Of a DNA stretch of 39,607 nucleotides, positions 8,179-16,206 are shown one piece after another (within the stretch, counting starts at the first letter, position 1; every line of letters starts with the position of its first letter). The DNA lies in the NCBI GenBank assembly GCA_009781115.1, contig WQYT01000006.1, positions 1-39,607 on the forward strand, written 5' to 3'. The notes under the pieces were generated by a model that did not search any database, was not told the origin of the DNA, and worked only from the letters and a program-made list of their open reading frames with translations. Source of the DNA: Coriobacteriia bacterium. GTDB lineage: Bacteria; Actinomycetota; Coriobacteriia; WRKU01; WQUG01. The translations under genes and the position numbers were made by a program.

Positions 8179-9264
8179 CTACTCGCCGCCGGCGGCGGCC
8201 GCCAGACGCTCAGCGCGATCAGCCGCAATAAGCGCCTCGCAGAGCGCCTGCAAGTCGCCACCTAACAGGATCGTCTGATACGAGCCGCTCCAGCCGATGC
8301 GGTGGTCAGTCACGCGGTCCTGCGGGCCGTTGTAGGTACGGATCTTCTCGCTGCGATCCCCGTGGCCGATCTGGCCCCGACGCGCATCGCCCAGCTCGCG
8401 CTGCTGACGCTCCAGCTCGGCCTCATAGAGGCGGGCGCGCAGCACCCTCATGGCTTCCTCGCGATTCTGGATCTGCGACTTCTGGTTCTGAGACTGGACG
8501 ACCAGCCCGGTCGGCAGGTGGGTGATGCGCACCGCGGAGTCCGTAGTATTGACGCTCTGCCCGCCGGGACCACTACTGCGATAGACGTCGATGCGGATAT
8601 CCTCATCGCGGATCTCGATCTCGATCTCGTCAGCTTCCGGCAGCACCGCCACGGTCGCCGTCGAGGTGTGGATGCGCCCCTGCGACTCAGTCTTAGGCAC
8701 CCGCTGAACGCGATGCACGCCGCTCTCGAATTTCATGACGGAATAGACGCGGTCGCCCCTGACGCGAAACGACACGTCCTTAAAGCCACCCGCCTCAGAG
8801 GGCGCGCCATCGATCTCAATGAGCTTCCAGCGCTGGGACTCTGCGAACTTCTGGTACATGCGATAGAGGTCGCCCGCGAAGATATTGGCCTCGTCGCCGC
8901 CGGCTGCGCCCTTGATCTCGACGATGATGTCTTTGTCGTCGTTGGGGTCGCCCGGGATGAGCATCACCTTGATCTCTTCTTCCAGGCGAGCGGCGTCCTC
9001 CTCGGCGCCCCGCTGCTCTTCTGCGGCAAGCTCCTTCATATCAGAGTCGGTTTCCGTGCGCACCAGCTCGCGGGCCTCAGCAGCCGCGTCAAGGGCTTTG
9101 AGGTAGGCGCGTGCCGCCGCTATCAGCGGCTCCTGGGAGCGATGCTCCTTTGCCAGGCGCGTGTATTCTTTCTGGTCGGCGATGACCGCCGGATCAGTCA
9201 TGCGAACGCCCAGCTCCTCAGAACTGGTGATGATCGCCTTCAGGCGATCGGCAAGCGTTGCCAT
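8179..9264 (-). CDS. prfA: Peptide chain release factor 1
   Basis: A 361-residue class I release factor recognising UAA and UAG. The peptidyl-hydrolysis motif GGQ lies in [18 protein letters not shown]. The codon-reading tripeptide is PKT in [14 protein letters not shown], the PxT form of RF1 rather than the SPF of RF2. A GGAGG site precedes the ATG at 9264. It lies 12 bases after the DUF1385 gene and 27 bases before prmC, which encodes its methyltransferase. Confidence 0.97.
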   Translation of the reverse strand: MATLADRLKAIITSSEELGVRMTDPAVIADQKEYTRLAKEHRSQEPLIAAARAYLKALDAAAEARELVRTETDSDMKELAAEEQRGAEEDAARLEEEIKVMLIPGDPNDDKDIIVEIKGAAGGDEANIFAGDLYRMYQKFAESQRWKLIEIDGAPSEAGGFKDVSFRVRGDRVYSVMKFESGVHRVQRVPKTESQGRIHTSTATVAVLPEADEIEIEIRDEDIRIDVYRSSGPGGQSVNTTDSAVRITHLPTGLVVQSQNQKSQIQNREEAMRVLRARLYEAELERQQRELGDARRGQIGHGDRSEKIRTYNGPQDRVTDHRIGWSGSYQTILLGGDLQALCEALIAADRAERLAAAAGGE

Positions 9265-9276
9265 AGTCAGGCCTCC

Positions 9277-10500
9277 TTACGCGCCGACGGGCGCGGCTTC
9301 GGGCGTCGCTGCCACCGCGTCTGCAGTTGGGGCTGCGGCCTCGGCAGCCTCGGCCTCCGCCGCTGCCGCCTCAGCCTCGGCTGCCTGGACAGCCTTAGTC
9401 GCCGCGATGGCGGCCTCCAGCATGTCATCGGTTGGCTCAGCCGTTGTCAGACGTTGCATCTGCAAGCCGGGCCACATAATAACGCGCACCAGCGGATTGC
9501 CCTCATGGCGCCCCGCCCATTTGACCGTGATCTCGTAACTGATGCCCGCGATAAGCGGCAGGAACAGCAGACGAATCCCAACAACCAGCAAAAGCAGAAG
9601 CCAGCGGTTCGTCACGCCCAACTGGGTCGCAATAAACTTGATGGGCACCAGCGTATAAATCAAAATCGCGATGACCATGACCATCAGCAAAAACGCCGTC
9701 CCGCAGCGGATATGCTGGGTCGAATACTTACGCGCGTTGGCCGGCGTCAGCTCCTCGCCGTGCTCAAGACAGTGGATCGTCTTATGTTCAGCGCCATGAT
9801 AGGAAAACACCCGATGAATATCCGGCGTACGCCCGATGATGAGCACATAGGCAAAAAACGCCAGCACCCTCAGCAGGCCATCGACCAGGTTCCACAGCAG
9901 CACATGACGATCGGCCGGGCCCACCACAAAGTTCGTGATCGCCGCCGGCGCCACAATAAACAGCAGCACGGCCATAGCCAGCGCAACTAAAACAGCGATG
10001 ATCATCGCCCCCTGAGAAAGCTGCCCCTCAGAGTCCTTCAAAGCCTGCGCCCGCTCCTCCTCCTCTTCGTCATTGCGAGGAGCGACATCGTCGCGACGCG
10101 GCAATCCAGTAGCCTCCGAAACGGCACCTGTAGGGTCTTGCTCAGGTTCAACAGGCGGCGCACTGGAGGCGTCGTGATCTACACATTGATGCGCGTCAGA
10201 CTCCCCTTCTTCGTCGTCAACACCGATGCTGGCGAGGTTTGCCGATATCGTCAGCGCGCGAATGCCCAGCATCAGGCTGCTTACCAAAGAGACCACTCCG
10301 CGCACCAGCGGCCACTTCTGCCAGGCAGGCGTCGCCTCGGCAGACGCAAGCGGATAGTCCTCGGTATGCAGCACGCCGCGCGCGTCGCGCACGCAGAGCG
10401 CCCAGTTGTTCTTGCCACGCATCATCACGCCCTCGATCAGAGCCTGACCACCAATATGGGTGTAGCCGCACGGCGGCTCGGTGGAAGTTTTTTTACTCAC
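9277..10500 (-). CDS. DUF1385 membrane protein (YqhQ-like)
   Basis: A DUF1385 family protein of unknown function, recognised by GGQALIEGVMMRGKN near the N-terminus and by several conserved membrane segments with YHGAEHKTIHCLE between them. A GTG at 10500 is the best start, with AAGAAGG eight bases before it; a TTG at 10506 is too close to that site. A hydrophilic acidic segment of about 70 residues (roughly 90-160) is inserted before the membrane core, and part of it is encoded by a palindromic repeat at 10068-10107. The C-terminus is a long Ala/Glu-rich tail. It sits next to prfA, a common neighbourhood for this family. The domain assignment is firm; the role is unknown. Confidence 0.9.
   Translation of the reverse strand: MSKKTSTEPPCGYTHIGGQALIEGVMMRGKNNWALCVRDARGVLHTEDYPLASAEATPAWQKWPLVRGVVSLVSSLMLGIRALTISANLASIGVDDEEGESDAHQCVDHDASSAPPVEPEQDPTGAVSEATGLPRRDDVAPRNDEEEEERAQALKDSEGQLSQGAMIIAVLVALAMAVLLFIVAPAAITNFVVGPADRHVLLWNLVDGLLRVLAFFAYVLIIGRTPDIHRVFSYHGAEHKTIHCLEHGEELTPANARKYSTQHIRCGTAFLLMVMVIAILIYTLVPIKFIATQLGVTNRWLLLLLVVGIRLLFLPLIAGISYEITVKWAGRHEGNPLVRVIMWPGLQMQRLTTAEPTDDMLEAAIAATKAVQAAEAEAAAAEAEAAEAAAPTADAVAATPEAAPVGA
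10068..10107. repeat. REP-like palindromic element inside the DUF1385 gene
   Basis: The plus strand reads CGTCATTGCGAGGAGCGAC, then ATC, then GTCGCGACGCGGCAATCC. Outer arms ATTGC/GCAAT and inner arms GCGAC/GTCGC pair. Translated on the minus strand it gives GLPRRDDVAPRNDE, which resembles the peptide signature of the widespread CGTCATTGCGAGG-type palindromic repeats. It lies within the disordered acidic insert, so it does not disrupt the membrane domain. Confidence 0.75.
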
Positions 10501-10694
10501 TATCAAATCCTTCTTGGCCTCTTAATCCTACTTAATACGGAGATAGGGTTCTCCGCAAGAATTGCGCTGATAAGCTCTCAGATTCAGAGCCACGTACCCG
10601 GAACTACGTAGCGCGCAATTAAATGATAAACCATCTAACATCCTAAGGATACCGTCACTTGCCATGAAACAATGCGCCTTGCTTCCGGCAGAAA
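10501..10694. other. Junction region without a supported gene
   Basis: This stretch separates the DUF1385 gene from the thyA cassette. It holds a perfect 8-bp inverted repeat, AATTGCGC at 10560-10567 and GCGCAATT at 10613-10620, 45 bases apart. A 45-codon minus-strand ORF is present but has no good ribosome site and no recognisable similarity. I looked for a 3' remnant of thyX and did not find one. The AT-rich composition resembles the cassette, so the cassette's downstream edge probably lies here. Confidence 0.4.
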
Positions 10695-10947
10695 TCAGCC
10701 TGATGCTGCGAGTTGCCCGCCTGAGCCATCAATTTCACTAACCTTTAGTGGGCAATAGTGACCGCATCTGTCACATTCGCTATTGAACCCGTAGCCGCAA
10801 GTGGAGTGCGCGGCTCTCTGCTGTGATAGTTTTAAATCGGCTTTACTATCACCCAACTTGTAAAGATCGATAATAGTCACAATTGCCCTCGTAGAGCGCA
10901 TCCGCAACACAGGATACGAATTCTTCCTCCGTCATATCTTCCGCCAT
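10695..10947 (-). pseudogene. Small cysteine-containing ORF split by a +1 frame change
   Basis: A 32-codon ORF (10947 to 10849) has a good GGAGAG site and begins MAEDMTEEEFVSCVADALY. It stops at TGA right after codons GTT GGG. Skipping one base joins it to an open frame that continues to 10695 and contains STCGYGFNSECDRCGHYCPL, with Cys pairs suggestive of metal binding. Together they would encode about 83 residues. It lies 47 bases after thyA and is read in the same direction. I do not recognise the family. It may be a decayed cassette gene or a short gene with a programmed shift; the former is more likely. Confidence 0.4.
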
Positions 10948-10994
10948 GATCTCTCCCCGTTAACCCGTCCGTTTTTTCGCCGCCGTCTTTCTGA

Positions 10995-11825
10995 TCAAAT
11001 TGCGACGGGAATTTTTTCTTCCAGGGTATTGTACTTATAGTCGATAAGCTTAACGCTATCAACACCGAAAGAATAGAAGTCATCAACCGTTTCATCAATC
11101 CAGAACGCTGGAGCGGGATGCTGCGGATTCTGCAGTATCGCCTTAACAATGGGGATATGCCTATCATAGATATGCGCATCGGCGATAACGTGGACCAATT
11201 CGCCAGCCAGAAGTCCGCTGACTTGAGCCAGCAGGTGAACCAGAACCGCATATTGGCATACGTTCCAATTGTTCGCAACCAGCATGTCTTGAGAGCGCTG
11301 ATGTAACACTGCATTCAAACGATCACCCGTGACATTGAAGGTAACGCTATAGGCGCAGGGATAAAGATTCATCTCGTGCAGATCATGATGGTTGTAAATA
11401 TTGGTCATTATTCGTCTGCTATGGGGGTTGTTTTTCAAGTCAAAGAGGACGCGATCGACCTGGTCGAAGTAACCTTCCGCGTATTGATGTTTCACCCCCA
11501 TTTGGTATCCATAGGCCTTTCCAATTGAGCCGTTGGCATCCGCCCAAGAGTCCCATATGTGAGAATTGAGGTCATTTACATTGTTCGATTTTGCTTTCCA
11601 TATCCACAATAATTCATCCACAAGCGCGCTAAAAGCCATTTTTCTCAGAGTAAGAATCGGGAACTCGCTGGCAAGATCATACCTGTTCACAATACAAAAA
11701 CTCTTTAGCGTGTGGGCAGGGGTCCCATCTTCCCAATGGGCACGTACGCTTTGATCTGCATCGCTAAACCCTTCTGATAGAACTTGTTTACAATTACTGA
11801 CAAAAAGTTCATCGGCTCTACTCAT
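10995..11825 (-). CDS. thyA: Thymidylate synthase ThyA (acquired)
   Basis: A 276-residue folate-dependent thymidylate synthase, converting dUMP and methylene-THF to dTMP and dihydrofolate. The catalytic Cys is in NLYPCAYSVTFNV, a variant of the more common PCH motif. The phosphate and nucleotide residues lie in LHQRSQDMLVANNWNV and AHIYDRHIP. The sequence style resembles Firmicutes ThyA, and base composition is clearly AT-richer than the housekeeping genes on both sides. The ATG at 11825 overlaps the end of the DHFR-methyltransferase gene by eight bases. A remnant of thyX at 14286-14466 shows that this enzyme probably took over from ThyX. Confidence 0.95.
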   Translation of the reverse strand: MSRADELFVSNCKQVLSEGFSDADQSVRAHWEDGTPAHTLKSFCIVNRYDLASEFPILTLRKMAFSALVDELLWIWKAKSNNVNDLNSHIWDSWADANGSIGKAYGYQMGVKHQYAEGYFDQVDRVLFDLKNNPHSRRIMTNIYNHHDLHEMNLYPCAYSVTFNVTGDRLNAVLHQRSQDMLVANNWNVCQYAVLVHLLAQVSGLLAGELVHVIADAHIYDRHIPIVKAILQNPQHPAPAFWIDETVDDFYSFGVDSVKLIDYKYNTLEEKIPVAI

Positions 11826-14289
11826 GTGTCTCTACTCCTTCTGCGCGCTTTGTAACAGCCTGTTCGTATCGTTTTAGTAAGGCAGCAGCGACACTTGCCT
11901 CTGTTGCTCCTTTTTGAAAACCATATAACCACATCACTGCATGATCAAGAGCTGCATGCGCATCCATTAACTCCGGGAAAGACGCCCTGGAGCTTTCGTC
12001 ATACATTTCAGCAAGCGTATTCCTGGAATACTTCGACCTAGCATTGAGTATGTTTTGCGCAAGCTTTTCAATTCCGGCGCGTTGCTCATTTGTGACATCC
12101 GGCCAGGGAAAATTATTGTAAACCACAGAACCCGAGTAGCGATAATCACTTTTCAGACGCCCGCCCACCGTACGTATCCATACCATATGGACACCTGAAG
12201 TCAAGATTCCAAAATGATAAAGAGTACCGCCAGGAATAATAGAAGCCAAATTATTGGCGATGCTATTTTTGTCTAAAAATCCAATTGGAATATATCTTCG
12301 ATGTGCGGAGGTCGTCAGTGGTACCAGAATATATGCTGACGACGGCTGCCGTATCTCTTGAAACAGCTCGGGAGTCTCAGCGCTGGCCTTCGTCGCTTTT
12401 TTACGACTCGCAAGCCTAAAGCGCTTCACTTCTTCTATGCGCGCGTTAACAAGTGGCATGCTCTTTAATTCAGAAGGCTCCGCGTCGACAAGCCACAAGC
12501 AGTAACGATCAATGTTATTGATATACTCATTTGCGCCATAAATCCTTTTAATATATTTCTGCGCCTCTGGTTCGCTTGCTAAAATATTTTCATACTCATC
12601 TTTTTCCATCAACAAGTGTCCGTGGTCAACAGGCTTGCTCCCATAAACCATTTCCGGCACGTCGCATAAAGGCTTGCTCCTGCGCCTCACGAAAACGTTC
12701 GGCGCATCTATCAGGTACGGATTTATATTTTTAACTATTCCTTTTTTCTCTCCGTCATAGAGTATCTTTTTCTCGCTCTGTTCTGAACTGAAACCGATAA
12801 TTACACAATGCACCACCGCTTCATCCTTGGCTTCGCTGGTCCACCTGAAAGAACGATAGGCAAAATCGAACTCTATTCCGAACATATCAAAAAGCGGCTC
12901 AAAGACGGCGGCAGCTTGTTCGCCTTGCGTTATTGAGCTTGTCGAAACAAACGCGGTTTTTATCTGAGTCTCTTGCGAAAACTCTGCCGCTTTGTAGTAC
13001 CATGCTGCGACATAATCAATCTTCCCGGCGTCTGCCAGCGGTTTTCCTTTTTTATCAAGATACACAAATCGTATATCATCCTTCTGCTCCGGGGTCTGAC
13101 TTGAGTAACCTGAAAATGGCGGATTCCCCAAGATATAGCTCAGCTCACTTTTTGGTACTACGGTTTCCCAATCTATCCGCAAGGCGTTGCCGTTATTAAT
13201 GTTTGCATCTTTAACTTGCGGCAAAAAAAGCCTGGACTCGGCATACATATATTGATTAACTTGTTGATCAAATATCTGCATTGCGATATCCGCCAGATTA
13301 CAAAGTTCGTTGTCTATTTCGATACCATAAAACTGTCCAGGATTTACCTTGAGGTATATTTTTTCATCCTGGCCAATGGCGCCGTTCTTTTTTAACATTT
13401 TCAGTACGTCGAGCTCAAGAAGACGTAATTCTTTATAGGCAACCATCAAGAAGTTTCCGCAGCCGCAAGCCGGATCTAAAAACTTTAAAGTACCTATTTT
13501 TTCGTGAAACTCCTTGAGAGCCCCTGTATCCGTTTTTACACTTTCAAACTCTTCTCGTAGCTTATCCATAAAAAGTGGTCTGATCAACTTTAAGATATTT
13601 TCTTCACTTGTGTAATGTACGGCGAGTCTCTTTCTCTTTTCTGGACTTATTATTATTTGGGACAACTCTCCAACAAAATCAAGGCTGATTTTTCTTGATT
13701 TGAATTCGCCCAGCTCCAAAAGAAGCTGCCACAATGGCTTGCGCTCGATCCGCTTCCCATTATGCGTATAGGTATTAAATGCACGCTGATAGCCATTTGT
13801 ATAAGTGTTAAAGGTGAGCTTATAATCGTTCGAAGATTGTTCCTTTGATGTCTCTGATTTTTCCCAGTGTTTAAGGCCGTCAAGATCGGGGAAAAAACTA
13901 TCAGCTTCCTCGGTCATCGCATCAATTTTTGTAACGTATGCCGCATCACAATGAAAGAGCATGGTGCGGTAAAACATCTCGCCACCAATAATAAACACAT
14001 TTTCGCTGGCATATTTATCCAGTTCAGAAAAGAGCTCCGCGAGTGTTTCGCAGACGACTACACCTTCTCCGCCAAGTTTTTTGTTTCGCGAAAGTACAAT
14101 ATTTTTTTCTCTTCCTTTGAGCGCGCCAGAAGGTAATGACTCAAAGGTCCTCCCGCCCATTACAACGACTTTCCCCATTGTTAAGTTTTTAAAATGCGCC
14201 ATATCTATAGGCACAGAATAGAGAAGCTTATTATTGCATCCTATTGCCCAGTTTTTATCTACAGCTACAATCAGATTCACAATTATCAA
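11818..14289 (-). CDS. Dihydrofolate reductase fused to an MmeI-type DNA adenine methyltransferase
   Basis: One open frame of up to 823 codons. Residues ~1-162 are a complete DHFR: NLIVAVDKNWAIG, the substrate-binding Asp in SVPIDMAHF, VVVMGGRTFESLP, and NVFIIGGEMFYRTML. A short repeat FNTYT follows at the junction (160-176). From ~186 the protein is the methyltransferase part of MmeI/type IIG enzymes: KRLAVHYTSEENILKLIRP, SAM motif FLDPACGCGNFLMVAYKEL (271-), catalytic ILGNPPFSGY (389-392), target-recognition region with YIPIGFLDKNSIANNL, and RLKSDYRYSGSVVYNNFPWP. The nuclease, the helical spacer and the first part of the methyltransferase region are missing. The likeliest start is GTG at 14280 (MNLIVAVDK); TTG at 14289 is the longest option and no good ribosome site is seen. 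Whether the methylase half is active is unknown. Confidence 0.85.
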   Translation of the reverse strand: MIIVNLIVAVDKNWAIGCNNKLLYSVPIDMAHFKNLTMGKVVVMGGRTFESLPSGALKGREKNIVLSRNKKLGGEGVVVCETLAELFSELDKYASENVFIIGGEMFYRTMLFHCDAAYVTKIDAMTEEADSFFPDLDGLKHWEKSETSKEQSSNDYKLTFNTYTNGYQRAFNTYTHNGKRIERKPLWQLLLELGEFKSRKISLDFVGELSQIIISPEKRKRLAVHYTSEENILKLIRPLFMDKLREEFESVKTDTGALKEFHEKIGTLKFLDPACGCGNFLMVAYKELRLLELDVLKMLKKNGAIGQDEKIYLKVNPGQFYGIEIDNELCNLADIAMQIFDQQVNQYMYAESRLFLPQVKDANINNGNALRIDWETVVPKSELSYILGNPPFSGYSSQTPEQKDDIRFVYLDKKGKPLADAGKIDYVAAWYYKAAEFSQETQIKTAFVSTSSITQGEQAAAVFEPLFDMFGIEFDFAYRSFRWTSEAKDEAVVHCVIIGFSSEQSEKKILYDGEKKGIVKNINPYLIDAPNVFVRRRSKPLCDVPEMVYGSKPVDHGHLLMEKDEYENILASEPEAQKYIKRIYGANEYINNIDRYCLWLVDAEPSELKSMPLVNARIEEVKRFRLASRKKATKASAETPELFQEIRQPSSAYILVPLTTSAHRRYIPIGFLDKNSIANNLASIIPGGTLYHFGILTSGVHMVWIRTVGGRLKSDYRYSGSVVYNNFPWPDVTNEQRAGIEKLAQNILNARSKYSRNTLAEMYDESSRASFPELMDAHAALDHAVMWLYGFQKGATEASVAAALLKRYEQAVTKRAEGVETHE

Positions 14290-14466
14290 CCAATAATCTT
14301 ACTGCTACAGAAATCTTGTCCGGCCTCAGGTGGAAGAATAAAGCGAAGCTTGGCTTGTCCTTGAAATCCACGTAGCACTGCGATTGCTGGTTATAGCTTG
14401 AACTCGCGCCGCAGCGGCGATGGCGCGCTCGGGCTCGGGCGTATGGTACAGGAGAACGACGGACAT
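14286..14466 (-). pseudogene. thyX: Remnant of flavin-dependent thymidylate synthase ThyX
   Basis: The ATG at 14466 lies seven bases after the LCP gene, as in an operon. It starts MSVVLLYHTPEPERAIAAAAR, which fits a ThyX N-terminus (usual form ..LLxxTPxPExxxAxAARxCYS). Right after this, in another frame, comes SYNQQSQCYVDFKDKPS (from 14398 down). This matches the ThyX signature S-x-N-x-x-S-x-R-Y with the Arg changed to Cys. A third frame then gives RFILPPEAGQDF (to 14310). Roughly 55-60 codons between the two blocks, including the RHR part of the motif, are gone, and everything after GQDF is replaced by the dfr cassette. The DNA is decayed and cannot make active enzyme. Confidence 0.8.
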
Positions 14467-14473
14467 ACGACCC

Positions 14474-15583
14474 CTACTCCTTAACAGCCGGTTGATTCTC
14501 TTTCGTCACAAACGGCACGACCCCCGTGGTAAACTTTGTGCGCACGTCGGCCCACTGATCCTGGACCGTCAGCACGTAGGATACTTTTCCAATCCGGGCG
14601 GTCTTCGAAGGAACCTGGCCGCTGTAGATATCCGTATCAGCGTTCATCCCCCTGAAGACCATCGCCAGACTCACCATCTGCGTCGAGCTCATGTCACTGC
14701 CCACGCATTTGGAGGCGCTTTGGAGCAGCCCGGGAATCTGAGTCGGCGGCGCCTGCAGCACCTGCTTTGCCACCGCCTTCAGGAAGGTGCGCTGATTAGC
14801 GGCACGCTGAAAGTCGCCCAGCGCGTAGCTTTTGCGCGCCCGCACAAAGACGAGCGCATGCGCGCCGTCAAGCTTCTGGGAACCTGCCCGGATGCTGACC
14901 CCCTGATATGATGCCGGCGCAGGCACATTTATCGTAACGCCGCCCAGCGAATTAACAATGTCGGTAAAGCCCGTGAAGTCAAGTTCGACATAGTGGCTGA
15001 TGGGGACTCCCGCAAAAGTTGAGACCGCGGTAACCGCCCCACTGGGGCCGCCGTACGCCATCGCGGCGTTGATCTTCTGCGTGCCATGCCCCGGAATCTC
15101 CACTTTCGTATCACGCGGGATCGAGAGGATGGAGACCCGCTTGTTCTGCGGATCCAGGCGGCAGAGCATTATCGTATCGGAGCGCGCGTTCTGGCCCACC
15201 ACCCGCGTATCAGAACCCACGACCAGCACATAGTAGGGCTTAGTCTCATCGGCAGGCTGCAGTACGTCGTTGAGTTTAGGGTCAGTAATCTGCATGTTCC
15301 TGTTGGCTTTGTACACAAAGTAGTAGGCGTAAGCGCCCGCGGCCACCAAAAGCACCGCTACGACCGACGCGGCGATAATAATAATCTTCTTGCGCCGGGA
15401 CATCTTCTTCTTGCCCTGGGTGCCCTTGCGGCCCTCCCTGCGGTCACGTCGCAGGCGGGCGGGCATCTGAGAGGTCTCAGGCTGTACCTGTGCCTGTGCC
15501 GCCTCTGCCCCCTGTGCTGACAGCTGGTCTACAGGCTCAGGATCGGGAGTATCCCTGAAGGTGTCATATCCGGTAGAAGGCAT
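14474..15583 (-). CDS. LytR-CpsA-Psr (LCP) family cell-wall glycopolymer ligase
   Basis: A 369-residue LCP protein. A basic, disordered cytoplasmic head (1-65) precedes one membrane helix (about 66-90, IIIIAASVVAVLLVAAGAYA), and the LCP domain faces outward. Family marks are DTIMLCRLDP, VSILSIPRDTKVEIPG, KINAAMAYGG and FVRARKSYALGDFQRAANQ with the conserved Arg residues. These enzymes move glycopolymers from undecaprenyl phosphate to peptidoglycan or protein, so the WecA/TagO-like enzyme at 2957-4039 is a plausible pathway partner. The gene starts 5 bases after rpmE and was followed by thyX before that gene decayed. Confidence 0.93.
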   Translation of the reverse strand: MPSTGYDTFRDTPDPEPVDQLSAQGAEAAQAQVQPETSQMPARLRRDRREGRKGTQGKKKMSRRKKIIIIAASVVAVLLVAAGAYAYYFVYKANRNMQITDPKLNDVLQPADETKPYYVLVVGSDTRVVGQNARSDTIMLCRLDPQNKRVSILSIPRDTKVEIPGHGTQKINAAMAYGGPSGAVTAVSTFAGVPISHYVELDFTGFTDIVNSLGGVTINVPAPASYQGVSIRAGSQKLDGAHALVFVRARKSYALGDFQRAANQRTFLKAVAKQVLQAPPTQIPGLLQSASKCVGSDMSSTQMVSLAMVFRGMNADTDIYSGQVPSKTARIGKVSYVLTVQDQWADVRTKFTTGVVPFVTKENQPAVKE

Positions 15584-15588
15584 ACGCT

Positions 15589-16071
15589 TTACACCTCTGC
15601 CGCAGCAGCTTCTGGCGCTGTCTCTGCGGGAGCCTCAGCGGCTTCAGCAGCAGGGGCGGCTTCGGTGGTCGCCTCAGCCTCGACGGCAGGGGCCTCCTCA
15701 ACAGCAGCGGACTCTGCCGCCGCAGGCTTTGCATGCTCGAACTCTGCGGCGCGGGCAGCCTTTGCGGCAGCTTTGGCTTCACGCTGCAGCTTCTTCTCGT
15801 TCTCAGCGGCCTCTGCGGCGGCTTTGCGCGCCTGGGCAGCGGCCTTTTCCTTTTCAAGCGAGGCGGTAGCAGCCGTGCCAAACTTATCCGTGAAGCGCTG
15901 GACGCGTCCGCCGGTATCGACAAACTTCTGCTGGCCGGTATAGAAGGGATGGCACTTGTTGCACAGCTCGATACGCAGGGTTCCGCCATGCGTCGAGTGG
16001 CTGGTAAAGGTGTTCCCGCACGAGCAAACGTAAGTGGTCTCCTCGTATTTGGGATGAAGATCTGGTTTCAT
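15589..16071 (-). CDS. rpmE: 50S ribosomal protein L31 with long Ala/Glu-rich tail
   Basis: Residues 1-70 are a zinc-type L31: [17 protein letters not shown] and [20 protein letters not shown] provide the CxC and CxxC ligands. L31 normally stops near residue 70-75. Here the frame continues for about 85 more residues of Ala, Glu, Lys and Pro, first helical and charged ([20 protein letters not shown]), then Ala/Pro-rich. The tail has no stop or frame break and the downstream LCP gene starts 5 bases later, so it is probably translated. A helical extension on the ribosome surface is an inference. A GGAGGAG site precedes the ATG at 16071. Confidence 0.94.
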   Translation of the reverse strand: MKPDLHPKYEETTYVCSCGNTFTSHSTHGGTLRIELCNKCHPFYTGQQKFVDTGGRVQRFTDKFGTAATASLEKEKAAAQARKAAAEAAENEKKLQREAKAAAKAARAAEFEHAKPAAAESAAVEEAPAVEAEATTEAAPAAEAAEAPAETAPEAAAAEV

Positions 16072-16128
16072 GGTTACTCCTCCTTATGGCTCCGATTCCG
16101 ACCGGAGCGGGATAAACACGGAATCATC

Positions 16129-16157
16129 ATCGTATCAGGTTACTCCCGTCAGAGCAA
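16129..16157 (-). promoter_or_regulatory. rpmE: Possible rpmE promoter and leader hairpin
   Basis: In the 135-base gap between rho and rpmE the minus strand has TTGCTC (16152-16157), 17 bases, then TACGAT (16129-16134). A GCTCCG/CGGAGC hairpin lies closer to the start codon (about 16087-16106). The boxes are only moderate matches, and no T-rich terminator after rho was seen, so read-through from rho is also likely. Confidence 0.35.
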
Positions 16158-16206
16158 ACCCCTCCACATAATCTGGACGCAACGTTAATCTGACTGTAAT
16201 GTTTAT

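Noticed and set aside
8302-9990. Long plus-strand ORF of 562 codons
   Set aside because: It is antisense to prfA and the DUF1385 gene, His/Arg/Gln-rich, with no motif. It is a shadow of GC-rich codon use.
10529-10666. 45-codon minus-strand ORF starting MASDGILRMLDGLSF
   Set aside because: No proper ribosome site, no recognisable similarity, and it is not a ThyX remnant.
10501-14470. Direct repeats or integrase marking the edges of the thyA cassette
   Set aside because: I compared both edges and saw no convincing direct repeat, and no integrase or transposase is encoded; the mechanism of entry stays open.
14474-15583. LCP gene as part of the foreign cassette
   Set aside because: Its base composition and coupling to rpmE match the housekeeping side, and the thyX remnant lies between it and the cassette.
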